IMG/VR virus record: IMGVR_UViG_3300007345_000221 | Coordinates: 1 to 26,631 of that record | Reading direction: 5' to 3' (one strand) | Length of the DNA: 26,631 bases | Source of the DNA: a virus | Shown: piece by piece, positions 1-8,370 of the stretch | Numbering within the stretch: position 1 is the first letter of the stretch | Layout: each line of letters opens with the position of its first letter | Notes under the pieces: generated by a model | The model's database searches: none | The model's input: only the letters and a program-made list of their open reading frames with translations | What the model was told of the DNA's origin: nothing | Position numbers and translations under genes: made by a program

Positions 1-497
1 AAATCCTTACTGTCGTCCAAGAAAATACCACGGTCGTTAGTGGTACTCTTGAGAGCTTTAGACAGGCTTAAAACGTCCGATTCAATGGACGAGATATCTG
101 ATTGAATTGTACTGATATCAGACTCGACATCACTGATATCGCTCGCATTCGTTGCAATACGGGTATCAATCAGAGTTGCTCCAAATAGCGTACCTCCATT
201 CAAGACAGAAATTACAGCGTCCCGAGTAGAACCAAACGTATTACCATTAGACCTACGCAACCGTACGTGATCAATGTCAAGTAAGACAACTTGCCCCGTA
301 GCGCTTACAATGTCAATCTCGTTTGATGCAGTACCAGCCCTGGCGGTTAAGTGCTCAGACGTGAGATTAAAGCGTAAGACAGGCGGGTCGACTACAATGT
401 TAATGTCACTGTCGGTTGTCGGCAGAATCTTACGTCCTGGGCCTACTTCAATGACAATGTCATTGGCTGCCTTATAAAGTTTGATATTCTGCGGCAT
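1..497 (-). CDS. Tail-fibre-like virion protein with heptad repeats (3' end cut by window)
   Basis: An open frame starts at ATG 497-495 and stays open for 165 codons to the left edge. The first ~115 residues are beta-rich (NDIVIEVGPGRKI, then NEIDIVSATGQVVLLDIDHVRLRR). Residues 119-146 are four exact 7-residue units beginning SDIS or SDV, with Ile/Val at position 3 and Val/Ile/Leu at position 6, as in a trimeric coiled coil. The following TTNDRGIFLDDSKD resembles the shaft-to-head transition of phage fibres. It is the most distal visible gene of the leftward virion operon, 3 nt after the stop-strand neighbour at 501. A fibre or fibre-adaptor role is inferred from the heptads and position; no receptor-binding domain is visible because the end is missing. 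Confidence 0.8.
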   Translation of the reverse strand, partial: MPQNIKLYKAANDIVIEVGPGRKILPTTDSDINIVVDPPVLRFNLTSEHLTARAGTASNEIDIVSATGQVVLLDIDHVRLRRSNGNTFGSTRDAVISVLNGGTLFGATLIDTRIATNASDISDVESDISTIQSDISSIESDVLSLSKALKSTTNDRGIFLDDSKD

Positions 498-500
498 AGC

Positions 501-2009
501 TTATTGCGGATGAATGTAATCGTAAGCTTCGTGGTCAACATATGCGTGCATACGTGAAACGACCAACTCAGTCAGCCCTGTATAAGAGTAGCACCCAAAG
601 CGCAATTCGATATCATCAATCTGGCCTGAGGTCGAATTGGTTGGAGAAATAAAATTTCCCGTAGTGCTAGTAAGTGTCCAGGTGTTATCCTGCATAATAC
701 CACTCTCAGTTACACCTGAATCAGTAGCTTCATAGTCTAAAGCCACAAACTGCTGGTTGTTAGAAGAATAGAACCAGTCCACCCCGATAGCCTGACCCGG
801 TGTGCTATTAAAGTCAAGGCCATACCAAAAGAACGAATTATTCGCCGCTCCAATCGGGTTCATGTAATACACCTGCTCATACTTCTGACCGCCCGTCATT
901 GTAACCCGTACCCGTAGGAAGACAAAAACAAAATCTGCTACCGGGCCTTGGACTTTAGCAGAAAACACCGCCCTGAGCCTTTTGCCCTCAAACCAATCTT
1001 GCGCTGTACTCCCGGTAGATTTGCCCTCCAACTCTAAATAGTTAGGACCGTTTATAGGAGAGTTAAAAGAACTCCACCCGTAAACAGCATTATTTACAGA
1101 GTAATCCGAAGGCATATCAAAGGTGCCAATATCTCCCCACTGATATGTATTGCCGCTGCCGCTATTAGATAAAGAGTCGGTGGGAGTAATAGTGAAAGCA
1201 TCGCCGCTTTCCGTCAAAGTGCGAAACTTTGATACATAGTTTAGAGCCTCATTCCCCCCGCCAAAGCTTCCCATAAGGATTAGCAAGTCAGAAATAGACA
1301 CAATCCCATCTCCATTCAAATCACCAACCGCACCACTACCTCCTGCGTCAGTAGTAGATATAATGCCATCGCCAATTAGATTTGTTCCAATCTCTGCCGC
1401 GATTGCAGCGATTAAGCCATCAATGCCAAACTTGCGTGTGCGTTTGCGTTCTACATCATAACCTGCAAGCCAAAGGTCTTCCTCATTTTCTATGATAGAT
1501 GCAAGGCTTACCCCATCGGGTGCACTTTGGTTAGGCAGGGTGGGATAGCGATTAAACTGCTGTACTAGCTCAGACGTAGTAGCAACACTAGAACGCGCTG
1601 CAGGCACAACTGAATCGGTGCCACTCGTAATAGCTTGCACCATGTACAGACCCGCAAACTCAGATCCTGCACCCGGACTTACATCCGAGTCATTACGGAG
1701 AAAAGCATCTCGCGCTGTAAACAACCCGCCATTCTCAGAAAGAAAGGCATTGTCATCATCTGCTGTCACTAAGTTCGCCCCGGTAGCAGCAGCATAATCC
1801 GAGATGATCTTGATATAGTCAGTAGATGAAACGCCGTCTGCAGTAAAATTCGCCTTTACATTGGTGGCCCCATTGTAGGTCACCTCGACAGACTGAGCCG
1901 AATTGCTTGAATGCCCATTAAAGAGACCCACGATATGCTTACCGTGAGTCTCTAAAACGGGATACGAGGTATTGATGTTTTCAATTACATCAGCCAGCTT
2001 TATTGCCAT
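501..2009 (-). CDS. Tail fibre/receptor-binding-type protein with a dockerin-like Ca-binding loop
   Basis: 502 residues. Residues 1-29 match the start of the protein at 4048-5739 (MAIK, then D, N.N, YP, G at equal spacing) and probably form a virion-anchoring module. Residues 229-251 are a dockerin/EF-hand-like repeat: D230, N232, D234, S238 and D241 occupy loop positions 1, 3, 5, 9 and 12, followed by the helix LLILMGSFGG. The sequence just before it (GDGIISTTDAG) may be a degenerate first repeat. Residues ~260-502 are rich in aromatic and beta-forming residues (QWGDIGTFDMP, FFWYGLDFN, DDIELRFGCYSY) and look like a beta-sandwich binding domain. The start overlaps the upstream gene by 20 nt. 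Host-surface recognition is inferred from the architecture; the sugar or protein target is unknown. Confidence 0.8.
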   Translation of the reverse strand: MAIKLADVIENINTSYPVLETHGKHIVGLFNGHSSNSAQSVEVTYNGATNVKANFTADGVSSTDYIKIISDYAAATGANLVTADDDNAFLSENGGLFTARDAFLRNDSDVSPGAGSEFAGLYMVQAITSGTDSVVPAARSSVATTSELVQQFNRYPTLPNQSAPDGVSLASIIENEEDLWLAGYDVERKRTRKFGIDGLIAAIAAEIGTNLIGDGIISTTDAGGSGAVGDLNGDGIVSISDLLILMGSFGGGNEALNYVSKFRTLTESGDAFTITPTDSLSNSGSGNTYQWGDIGTFDMPSDYSVNNAVYGWSSFNSPINGPNYLELEGKSTGSTAQDWFEGKRLRAVFSAKVQGPVADFVFVFLRVRVTMTGGQKYEQVYYMNPIGAANNSFFWYGLDFNSTPGQAIGVDWFYSSNNQQFVALDYEATDSGVTESGIMQDNTWTLTSTTGNFISPTNSTSGQIDDIELRFGCYSYTGLTELVVSRMHAYVDHEAYDYIHPQ

Positions 2010-2373
2010 CTTCCTTGACGATTAGATAGTCCATTGCCGACATAAGGGCCTGCGGCTGAATTGACAGATTACCATCGTCAATCAGCGTGACCTTCTTCAA
2101 GCGGACTTTCTGATCCTCATTCAGGAGCGATTCTACGTTTTCGCGAAACTCGGCAGCCAACTCATCGCTCACTTCCGGGTTACCGTCAGCATCAAGAGTC
2201 GCTTGTTCACGCAACTTCTCGACGTACTGCTGTCGTGTGGTTTCAAAAGTCTCTACAATCGGCTGGAGCTTGTTGATATTCTGAGCAATCATCCAACTGC
2301 TTTTCAGCGGTAAGTTCTGGTTGCTCAAGTTTTGAAAGGCCTGGTAGACCCCAATGCAATTTTTCAGTAACAT
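1990..2373 (-). CDS. Small helical phage protein, DUF1617-like
   Basis: 127 residues, predicted mainly helical and charged. The order is helix (YQAFQNLSNQNLPLKSSWMIAQNINKL in two parts), a long coiled-coil-like helix (IVETFETTRQQYVEKLREQ), a loop DADGNPEVSDELA, then a second helical part ending VTLIDDGNLSIQPQALMSAMDYLIV. This layout recalls the small DUF1617 phage proteins, whose function is unknown to me; the match is from memory and weak. It lies between two fibre genes and overlaps the next gene by 20 nt, so it may be a fibre or tail assembly chaperone (inference from position). A TATATTTG box lies 24 nt upstream of its ATG, so it may begin a transcript of its own. Confidence 0.75.
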   Translation of the reverse strand: MLLKNCIGVYQAFQNLSNQNLPLKSSWMIAQNINKLQPIVETFETTRQQYVEKLREQATLDADGNPEVSDELAAEFRENVESLLNEDQKVRLKKVTLIDDGNLSIQPQALMSAMDYLIVKEDGNKAG

Positions 2374-2396
2374 GCTATAGATTTTTGGTACTAAGA

Positions 2397-2404
2397 CAAA
2401 TATA
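2397..2404 (-). promoter_or_regulatory. Bacteroidota-type -7 box (TATATTTG)
   Basis: On the minus strand TATATTTG matches the TAnnTTTG consensus of the Bacteroidota primary sigma factor exactly. It lies in the 35-nt gap between two tail genes. A TTG lies 15 nt further upstream, somewhat closer than the usual -33 spacing. Transcription would begin about 18-20 nt before the ATG at 2373. This is a motif match only. Confidence 0.4.
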
Positions 2405-2408
2405 TGCT

Positions 2409-4037
2409 TTATCCGATAACAATGATATCGTACTTCTCGTTCTCTTTGGTGATACCTACACTGACCTCAACGATATTTGAAGTAATCACCTTGAACTTGC
2501 AGAAAACCGGTTGCGGCTCTGCAATAAGAGTTGCAGCACCACCATTGCCATCACCTCCTGCTTGGTGCGTCTTAAGAGCAAAGACAAAAACGCTAGACGT
2601 TCCCAAGTCATGCTGAATAGGATATCCATTAGACGCTGCAGCTACCGGAGCATAGTTTGAACCGTCATCAGTAGCATCTGTAGTGATGTCGATAGTACAC
2701 TTGGAGACTGAGCCAAGTGAACGCACATTAGAGTCATTAGAACGCGCTGAACTAGCCGTGCCGTACAAATCAGCGATATCGTTTGTACCAGCAGCTTCTG
2801 CTCCTAAACTCGACGTAGTAACATCAAACTTCAACGCCGCTACGTTATCTGCACCACTAATGATATCAGCAGCACTAAAGGTGCCTCCATCAGCATGACG
2901 AGTAAACTTAATCTTATCTGCAGACACATCGTATCGCATAGAAGCAAATTCGTCAATGCTACCTACAGTAGTCACCTTGACAAAATCCAGACCACTGTCT
3001 GCTGCAGTTGATCCATCTTCCGCAGTAATAGCATTATCTGAGCCACGTGGTACCGATAATTGCAGAACAGCGTCTTCAAAGTTGACTGCGGTAGAGTTCG
3101 CCTGAATAAAGTCTCCACTGACGGTAAGGTTACCTGTGATGCTGACGTTACCAGTATGCGTGGTAGACACATAGCCTCCGCTTGCGTGATCTCCCCAACC
3201 AAAGGCTGTATTCCAGTTTGCAGAGTTATCTGTGAGAATAGAGTACTCTCCCGAACTAGCTCCTCTAAGCATAATGCCTTGAGAACCGAAATCCCCGTCA
3301 ACAACTACGTCGGCGTGACTTGTCTCACTTGTCAGATAGGTTGCGCTTAAATCAGGAATATCCGTCGTCGCTAAAGCACGGAAGGTAGGTTTAGCAGCCG
3401 CACCGGTTGCAGGTCCTGCAAAAATGAGAGCTGCTGTTTGCGTATCTAAGTCCAGTTCCCCATCAGTATTAGACAGTAAATTACTGTCCAAATCAGAACT
3501 TAGAGATACGGCACCATCTGCAGCCGCTGCATTAGTAAGAACCTGCAGCTTTTGGTAACCAGCAGGGACGGCTGTAGAGCCGCTACCCTGCGTACCGGTA
3601 ATCGTAAACGTAGGAAGCTTATCTGTGCCAGAGCCGGCACCTCCAATTTGTGTGGCATCATCTAAAACCCAAAACTCAGGTTCTGCGGTACCGCCTGAAG
3701 GTACTACATACTTCGTGCCTCCACTCGACACATAGTTACCAGAAGCATCTAAGCGAATAAAGTCAGAAACCGCAGCTGCATCCTCTACAAGAGCACGTCC
3801 ATCAGCGACGTAAAACATAGTAGAGTACTCCTTGAAGTGACCAGGAGCCGATGCAGTACCATCATCTTGGAAAGTGTACGCAGACCCCCCGTTATAGGTA
3901 CTCAGATGTAAATCTGTCCAATCATCAATTTTACTACGAACACCGCCGTACGTGTCATCTGTACTTACGATACCCTTGCTCAGGTTGTTATCTAACTGAG
4001 CCGTAGTTTTTAGTAGGTCGGAAAATCCAATAGGCAT
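2409..4037 (-). CDS. Tail fibre protein (GWGDHASGGY-type repeat region)
   Basis: 542 residues, rich in Ala, Ser, Thr, Gly and Asp. Residues ~225-310 carry the classic marine and enteric phage fibre signature: LATTDIPDLSATYL, then NWNTAFGWGDHASGGYVS, then HTGNVSITGNLTVSGDF. The last is the usual entry to a beta-helical or triple-stranded shaft. The N-terminus (MPIGFSDLLKTTAQL) is a diverged version of the MAIK..D module of the neighbouring fibre genes. The C-terminal ~70 residues (YPIQHDLGTSSVFVFALKT through VFCKFKVITSNIVEVSVGI) form a compact beta domain like the tip domains of phage fibres that contact the host. The stop is 35 nt from the next gene. The fibre call is strong; the receptor is unknown. 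Confidence 0.88.
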   Translation of the reverse strand: MPIGFSDLLKTTAQLDNNLSKGIVSTDDTYGGVRSKIDDWTDLHLSTYNGGSAYTFQDDGTASAPGHFKEYSTMFYVADGRALVEDAAAVSDFIRLDASGNYVSSGGTKYVVPSGGTAEPEFWVLDDATQIGGAGSGTDKLPTFTITGTQGSGSTAVPAGYQKLQVLTNAAAADGAVSLSSDLDSNLLSNTDGELDLDTQTAALIFAGPATGAAAKPTFRALATTDIPDLSATYLTSETSHADVVVDGDFGSQGIMLRGASSGEYSILTDNSANWNTAFGWGDHASGGYVSTTHTGNVSITGNLTVSGDFIQANSTAVNFEDAVLQLSVPRGSDNAITAEDGSTAADSGLDFVKVTTVGSIDEFASMRYDVSADKIKFTRHADGGTFSAADIISGADNVAALKFDVTTSSLGAEAAGTNDIADLYGTASSARSNDSNVRSLGSVSKCTIDITTDATDDGSNYAPVAAASNGYPIQHDLGTSSVFVFALKTHQAGGDGNGGAATLIAEPQPVFCKFKVITSNIVEVSVGITKENEKYDIIVIG

Positions 4038-4047
4038 GTCTCAGAAA

Positions 4048-5739
4048 TTAGTTAATGGTGTAAGACCCGTTATAAGCGCCAGCACTGTTTGAACAGTAAA
4101 CCTCATAGCCTCCTGTAGCAGTAACTCCATACTTGGTAGTGAAGGTTACCGAAACTGACTTAGGATCAGAACCAAAAGATCCATATTCATCTGGAGTATT
4201 TGGTTTTTGGAAGGTGTCGATTTCGTTATAGGTCGCGGGGAAGGCGATGTATACAAACTGAGTTCCACTTGGTGCTAACGTAATGGCTGCACCAAAGTTA
4301 GGTTCACCAGTTCCGGATGTATTAATGATTTCATACTGCCGGCGATCAGCGGTGGTATCTCGAATAGACTGAAGCACAGTCGTCATACTTGAATTATCCG
4401 AGGAGTCGAATGCCGAACCATCCGTAGTGCTGTATCCAATAAGAGCCGGAAACTCAAAGTTGATAGTACCACCATTAAAGTTATCCGTACTATTACCAGT
4501 CTCACCATCAAGAATCTCGATAGAGTACGCGACGGTGTTTGCACTGATTTGACCAGTAGGGAAAGCAGAGGTGACATCGGTGTATCCGGACGGCGTGTTG
4601 TCTAACCCGGTCACGTTATTCGCACTAGTTGCCACAGAGTCGAAAAGCTTATACGTCCCTGAGGTACCCGTAAGACTTAAGCCACTCACTGCCATAATAG
4701 TCGTAGCTGCTCCTCCGTTGATAGAGCGCTTGACGTTAAACCCAGTTACTGGAACACCTGGACTATTACACTGGATTTTAAAGTCAAGCTTTGTAGCAAT
4801 ATTGCCCTTTTCACGGGTACTATTTGTTTCAGCAGTACCTACAAAGTGACTTGAGAGATCTTGACGTGCATAGCTATCGCTATTCAGTACTGGGTCCACG
4901 TAAGCAGCGCAATCGATGAATCCGCTATTGCCGTCAGCCCCCTCAAAGTCTACAGTAGTTGTAGCAACTCCATCTCCATCATTAGGGATGATTTCAACCT
5001 TGTACTTAAAGTCAGAGCTGCCGCTAGCTACAGAAAGGCTGTTATCTGCAAACGTAAATGTTTCTGCAGTTACAGATCCTTGCGTATTCAAGTCATCGAA
5101 TGTGCCGGTTGTAAAATCGTTTACGGATGCTGTAGCATTCGCGATTTCGGTATAAGCACCATTGCCAAGCTTTCGATAAAGTTTGATTTCTCGAATGGCA
5201 TAGGCACTATCTACAGCAGTGCCTGCAACAACTGCTTGGTTGTTGTTTGTGACAGAAAAGGTCACTGTATGGTTAATACTTTGAGAAGTAGTCTGGTATT
5301 GAACTGCCGTTTCGCTTCCAGAGAATGAACCTTGTGGTGCAATAAACGACGTCAGCGCATCCAAGATAATTTGTACAGCGCTTTTACCTGCTCCAACACT
5401 AATCGTGTCGCCATTCTCAAAACGACCAAATGACAGCCCCGCAGGAATAGATACCGCAATGTCGCTAGTCTGAATTGTCTCTCCACTGCCAGTAGCGAGA
5501 ACCTCCCAGTTATCTGCGTTGCCCCAATTACCGTTCGACAAATTTGCACCTTTATAATAGTACATTTTGTCTGCAGACGTGTCTACGAGAATAGTCCCGA
5601 GCGCGCGTTTGTTGGGGTAGTCGGTAGTGCCCGGAAGACTCGTAGCAAAAATGACCCCTTTAAGATCATTACCAGATGCGTCTACAATTGGGTAATCGCT
5701 GTTCTGGTTCTGTAGGATATCACCAAATTTGATTGCCAT
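4048..5739 (-). CDS. Multidomain beta-rich tail protein with MAIK-type N-terminal module
   Basis: 563 residues. Residues 1-31 share the MAIK..D...N.N..YP pattern with the protein at 501-2009. Residues ~44-80 (RALGTILVDTSADKMYYYKG) resemble the part of fibre proteins that introduces labels such as G.i..dT....yy. Residues ~105-140 (RFENGDTISVGAGKSAVQIILDALTSFIAP) repeat a module also present in the upstream neighbour at 5741-6754. The rest consists of repeated Ig/fibronectin-like stretches with conserved hydrophobic alternation. The ATG is 1 nt after the neighbour's TGA, so the two are probably translated together. It is a tail or fibre structural component; no enzymatic motif is visible. Confidence 0.8.
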   Translation of the reverse strand: MAIKFGDILQNQNSDYPIVDASGNDLKGVIFATSLPGTTDYPNKRALGTILVDTSADKMYYYKGANLSNGNWGNADNWEVLATGSGETIQTSDIAVSIPAGLSFGRFENGDTISVGAGKSAVQIILDALTSFIAPQGSFSGSETAVQYQTTSQSINHTVTFSVTNNNQAVVAGTAVDSAYAIREIKLYRKLGNGAYTEIANATASVNDFTTGTFDDLNTQGSVTAETFTFADNSLSVASGSSDFKYKVEIIPNDGDGVATTTVDFEGADGNSGFIDCAAYVDPVLNSDSYARQDLSSHFVGTAETNSTREKGNIATKLDFKIQCNSPGVPVTGFNVKRSINGGAATTIMAVSGLSLTGTSGTYKLFDSVATSANNVTGLDNTPSGYTDVTSAFPTGQISANTVAYSIEILDGETGNSTDNFNGGTINFEFPALIGYSTTDGSAFDSSDNSSMTTVLQSIRDTTADRRQYEIINTSGTGEPNFGAAITLAPSGTQFVYIAFPATYNEIDTFQKPNTPDEYGSFGSDPKSVSVTFTTKYGVTATGGYEVYCSNSAGAYNGSYTIN

Positions 5740-5740
5740 A

Positions 5741-6754
5741 TCAGTGCGTAATTGTAAGTTTCAATGTAACGTCAGTATCAAACGCGCCTGTTTGAATACT
5801 GCGGTATACTTTGTACGTGGGGGTTGCTGTGCCGACAGTAAGGCTCCAATAGTTGCCATTGTTGTCGTCTAGAGTAAAGCTGTCTGTGTAATCAATCACA
5901 CTCGCTCCTCCTACTTCTGCATATACAGAACCTAACGTTGCAGCACTAGGAATAATAATCCAAGTGTAGTTTGTCGAAAGGGCTGTTTTCGCATTGCAAG
6001 ATACAGAAATTTCTTGCGAACTACCATCTGGGTCTAGAGATAATGTATTGAACACTCCAGACCCGCCTGTCATCCAAGTATTGAATACCTGATTGTTGAG
6101 CGTTGTCGCCCCCGCTCGTACATACATTCGATGACGATGAGCGATTTTGGTAGTCCTAGAAGTAGTAACCGCCGACCCCTGCCCATTATTAGTAAGGTAC
6201 GTACCGGTCGCCGTCATTGTTTTATTTGTGGGTGACGTTTCAATGTCAATTGAGTACGTAGACGCAATTGAAACCGGACTAGTCAAAGTAGTAGGATCAA
6301 TATTTGTTTGAGCAGCCACGTCTTCATTGTCAGTTATGTTTCGCACAATCAAAGAAGACCCCGAATTAAAGTTTTCTGGGTTGGTAAGCGTCAAACTAAC
6401 TGAGCTAACACTTGCAGCTTCACCGCACTCCACAAGCAGTACTTCACCATCTGCCTGATGTGTCCCGGTAGCAGACCAGCTGATATTCGAAATGGTAGGC
6501 TCTAAGAACGGAGCAATAAGATCTCGTACAATTGCTTCAAGAGTTGTACCGGCGTTATAGGTACCACCACGAATAGCATCACCAATCGTATTTGTGATGT
6601 CCATATTGCTAGCGATTGTAGCATTACCGATAGCTCGAGTCACTGCTGATACAGAAACCGTATTGGTCTGCTCTGTAATTTCTACAGTAACAGGTGCAGT
6701 AGATACTTCTACCACATTCTTTGCTGGCTCTGTTATTTCAACCTTGTTCGGCAT
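5741..6754 (-). CDS. Beta-rich tail/virion structural protein with internal VEITE-type repeats
   Basis: 337 residues from ATG 6754-6752. A GTG directly upstream (6757) is in frame, but the ATG sits in a TGATG overlap with the preceding stop and is the natural start. The N-terminal 40 residues hold two copies of a short beta motif, VEITEPAKNVVEVS and VEITEQTNTVSVS. Next comes a module IRGGTYNAGTTLEAIVRDLIAP that is shared with the downstream protein at 4048-5739. Residues ~90-335 are Thr/Ser/Asn-rich strands with a C-terminal YWSLTVGTATPTYKVY domain. It probably belongs to the distal tail or the fibre base. The specific role is unknown. Confidence 0.78.
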   Translation of the reverse strand: MPNKVEITEPAKNVVEVSTAPVTVEITEQTNTVSVSAVTRAIGNATIASNMDITNTIGDAIRGGTYNAGTTLEAIVRDLIAPFLEPTISNISWSATGTHQADGEVLLVECGEAASVSSVSLTLTNPENFNSGSSLIVRNITDNEDVAAQTNIDPTTLTSPVSIASTYSIDIETSPTNKTMTATGTYLTNNGQGSAVTTSRTTKIAHRHRMYVRAGATTLNNQVFNTWMTGGSGVFNTLSLDPDGSSQEISVSCNAKTALSTNYTWIIIPSAATLGSVYAEVGGASVIDYTDSFTLDDNNGNYWSLTVGTATPTYKVYRSIQTGAFDTDVTLKLTITH

Positions 6755-7140
6755 CACTCAGAGACTTGGAGTTTGATCTTGAACTTGCCTTCTAAAAGCC
6801 GGGTGACTACATCACTGCTATCTACAATCTCCAAGTCGTATACGCCTTGATTGAAGGTAAAGTCCGTTGTAGTAGCGCTTGGAATAGTTAGAGTAAACTT
6901 CCCCAAATCAGAACCAGTCTGCGGAGATGCAATTGTGAAGTCCACATCATAGCCGGTGTCTTCCGTATCATCACTCGTAGCTTGATAAACATACGCTGTA
7001 TCAGTGATGTGGTCCTTAACAGACATGCGCACACGGTAATTCGTCAAGTCCTGATATGAACCCGAAGACAGCTTGTAGCGGAAGGTCACCTCATGTTGTG
7101 ACCCCTGCTCTACGATGAAATTGTACTTGCCTGCAGCCAT
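6754..7140 (-). CDS. Small tail/baseplate-type beta protein (BppU-N-like layout)
   Basis: 128 residues. The layout is typical of small phage structural proteins of the kind found at the N-terminus of BppU-like baseplate proteins. There is a start strand (YNFIVEQGSQHEVTFRYKL), then DLTNYRVRMSVKDH, then YDVDFTIASPQTGSDLGKFTLTIP in two parts, then GVYDLEIVDSSDVVTRLLEGKFKI. The DLTgy.vrm.vk, G.f.l.i and gvYDLEi...g.v.rlleG signatures are all present. The start overlaps the phosphoesterase stop (TAATG), and its own stop overlaps the next start (TGATG), so it lies within a co-translated set. I infer a baseplate or fibre-adaptor role; family assignment by recall. Confidence 0.78.
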   Translation of the reverse strand: MAAGKYNFIVEQGSQHEVTFRYKLSSGSYQDLTNYRVRMSVKDHITDTAYVYQATSDDTEDTGYDVDFTIASPQTGSDLGKFTLTIPSATTTDFTFNQGVYDLEIVDSSDVVTRLLEGKFKIKLQVSE

Positions 7141-8366
7141 TACGATAAGACGTATTCAAAGACATTGGGTTTCCCCTGTCCATTGTTAACGATTACGGTG
7201 TATCCGGCAGAGCTATTCCAACCATTGCTTTCAGAGTAGAAGTTCCCTGTAAACAATGGTGCAACAGACAGCTGCCGATAATTTGCTTGGTCAACCTGCT
7301 TTTCTTCAATAGTCCGGTAGACCCGCTTTCCTTTCCTCGCATGCCAGTGACCGCCAAGCATAACATTGTACATGCCCTGACGTCCGTGCTCCCAGAAAGC
7401 CTTTCCTAAATCTCCTTTCGCAACGCCATGGTGGTTATGCGTAAGGATGTAATAGATGCTATCAATCTCTACCCCCAAAAGTACGGCATTGTGCCGTACA
7501 TCGAGCGGGGTGTTCTCGCGAAGCATAAATGCCAAAAGCCCTGCAACTGAACCATATGGATCACCCTCCATTTTTGGGGTAATCCGGTCGTGATTGCCAC
7601 TTACAATATACACCCCACAGACATTATCTAGTGTAGTAAGGAAACGACGAATAATAGTGTAAGCCAGGATAACAACATTAGTGCCATGACCACCGTGTTC
7701 GAGTTCCTGCCAAGTCGACTGATGATTGAGTCCGGTGAAGCTTTCAATGAAGTCACCCAGTAAGCAAACATATACCTCATCGTAATTCTCGTTATTGATA
7801 CAAGTAGCTACCTCTTGTAAGCGTGCAACAACAGTTTTTACATTAAACGCCGGAGTATGCCCCATAGCCTCTACTCTTGCGCCAATATGAAAGTCAGACA
7901 AAGCTAACACCGCTGTGTTACTGCCAGGTTTTCTTTGGATAGTAAAGCCATCAACAGTTTCACGTAACTGTGAAACTACGGCATCCATATTAAGAGTTTG
8001 TTTCTTCCTCTCCAGCTGCACCTTTACCTGGTGCATTACCACCGGCCCTGCTTTTGATTGAGCCTCCCAGCTATTACAGGTAAAGCGTGCTACTTCCCAA
8101 ACGTCAGTATCAATCTCGAAGTACTTGACAGCATCTTCTAAAGAGTGAATAGGATCAGCCCCTTTATACACGTAGGATGCGGAGTCGCTAGTTACCTCCT
8201 TCTTCACCTCGACAGAAGGCTTTCGCTCTTTTGCGACCATCCGTCTCAAGCTGCGATGAGACAATTCGACTTCGGGATTCTCTTCAAGAATCAGCGAAGC
8301 GATACGTGCGTGTGTCTCATTTCGGTGATTCTTGCAATACTTAGTTACGAGTGCAAGAATATCCAT
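7140..8366 (-). CDS. Calcineurin-like metallophosphoesterase with N-terminal helical domain
   Basis: 408 residues. All five metal-site motifs of the calcineurin-like phosphoesterase fold are visible: D158-F-H160, G204-D205, G257-N-H259-D260, H310 (in THNHHG), and G339-H340-W-H342. Family knowledge says such sites hold two metal ions and hydrolyse phosphomono- or diesters. The N-terminal ~50 residues (CKNHRNETHARIASLILEE, then LSHRSLRRMVAK) look like a small helix-turn-helix. Residues 75-120 (DVWEVARFTCNSWEA) resemble the linker seen in other phage-encoded phosphoesterases. It sits inside the tail operon and overlaps the next gene by 1 nt. The substrate is not evident. A DNA end or nucleotide phosphoesterase, or a virion-associated enzyme, would both fit. 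The catalytic class is confident; the role is not. Confidence 0.9.
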   Translation of the reverse strand: MDILALVTKYCKNHRNETHARIASLILEENPEVELSHRSLRRMVAKERKPSVEVKKEVTSDSASYVYKGADPIHSLEDAVKYFEIDTDVWEVARFTCNSWEAQSKAGPVVMHQVKVQLERKKQTLNMDAVVSQLRETVDGFTIQRKPGSNTAVLALSDFHIGARVEAMGHTPAFNVKTVVARLQEVATCINNENYDEVYVCLLGDFIESFTGLNHQSTWQELEHGGHGTNVVILAYTIIRRFLTTLDNVCGVYIVSGNHDRITPKMEGDPYGSVAGLLAFMLRENTPLDVRHNAVLLGVEIDSIYYILTHNHHGVAKGDLGKAFWEHGRQGMYNVMLGGHWHARKGKRVYRTIEEKQVDQANYRQLSVAPLFTGNFYSESNGWNSSAGYTVIVNNGQGKPNVFEYVLS

Positions 8367-8370
8367 ACTG

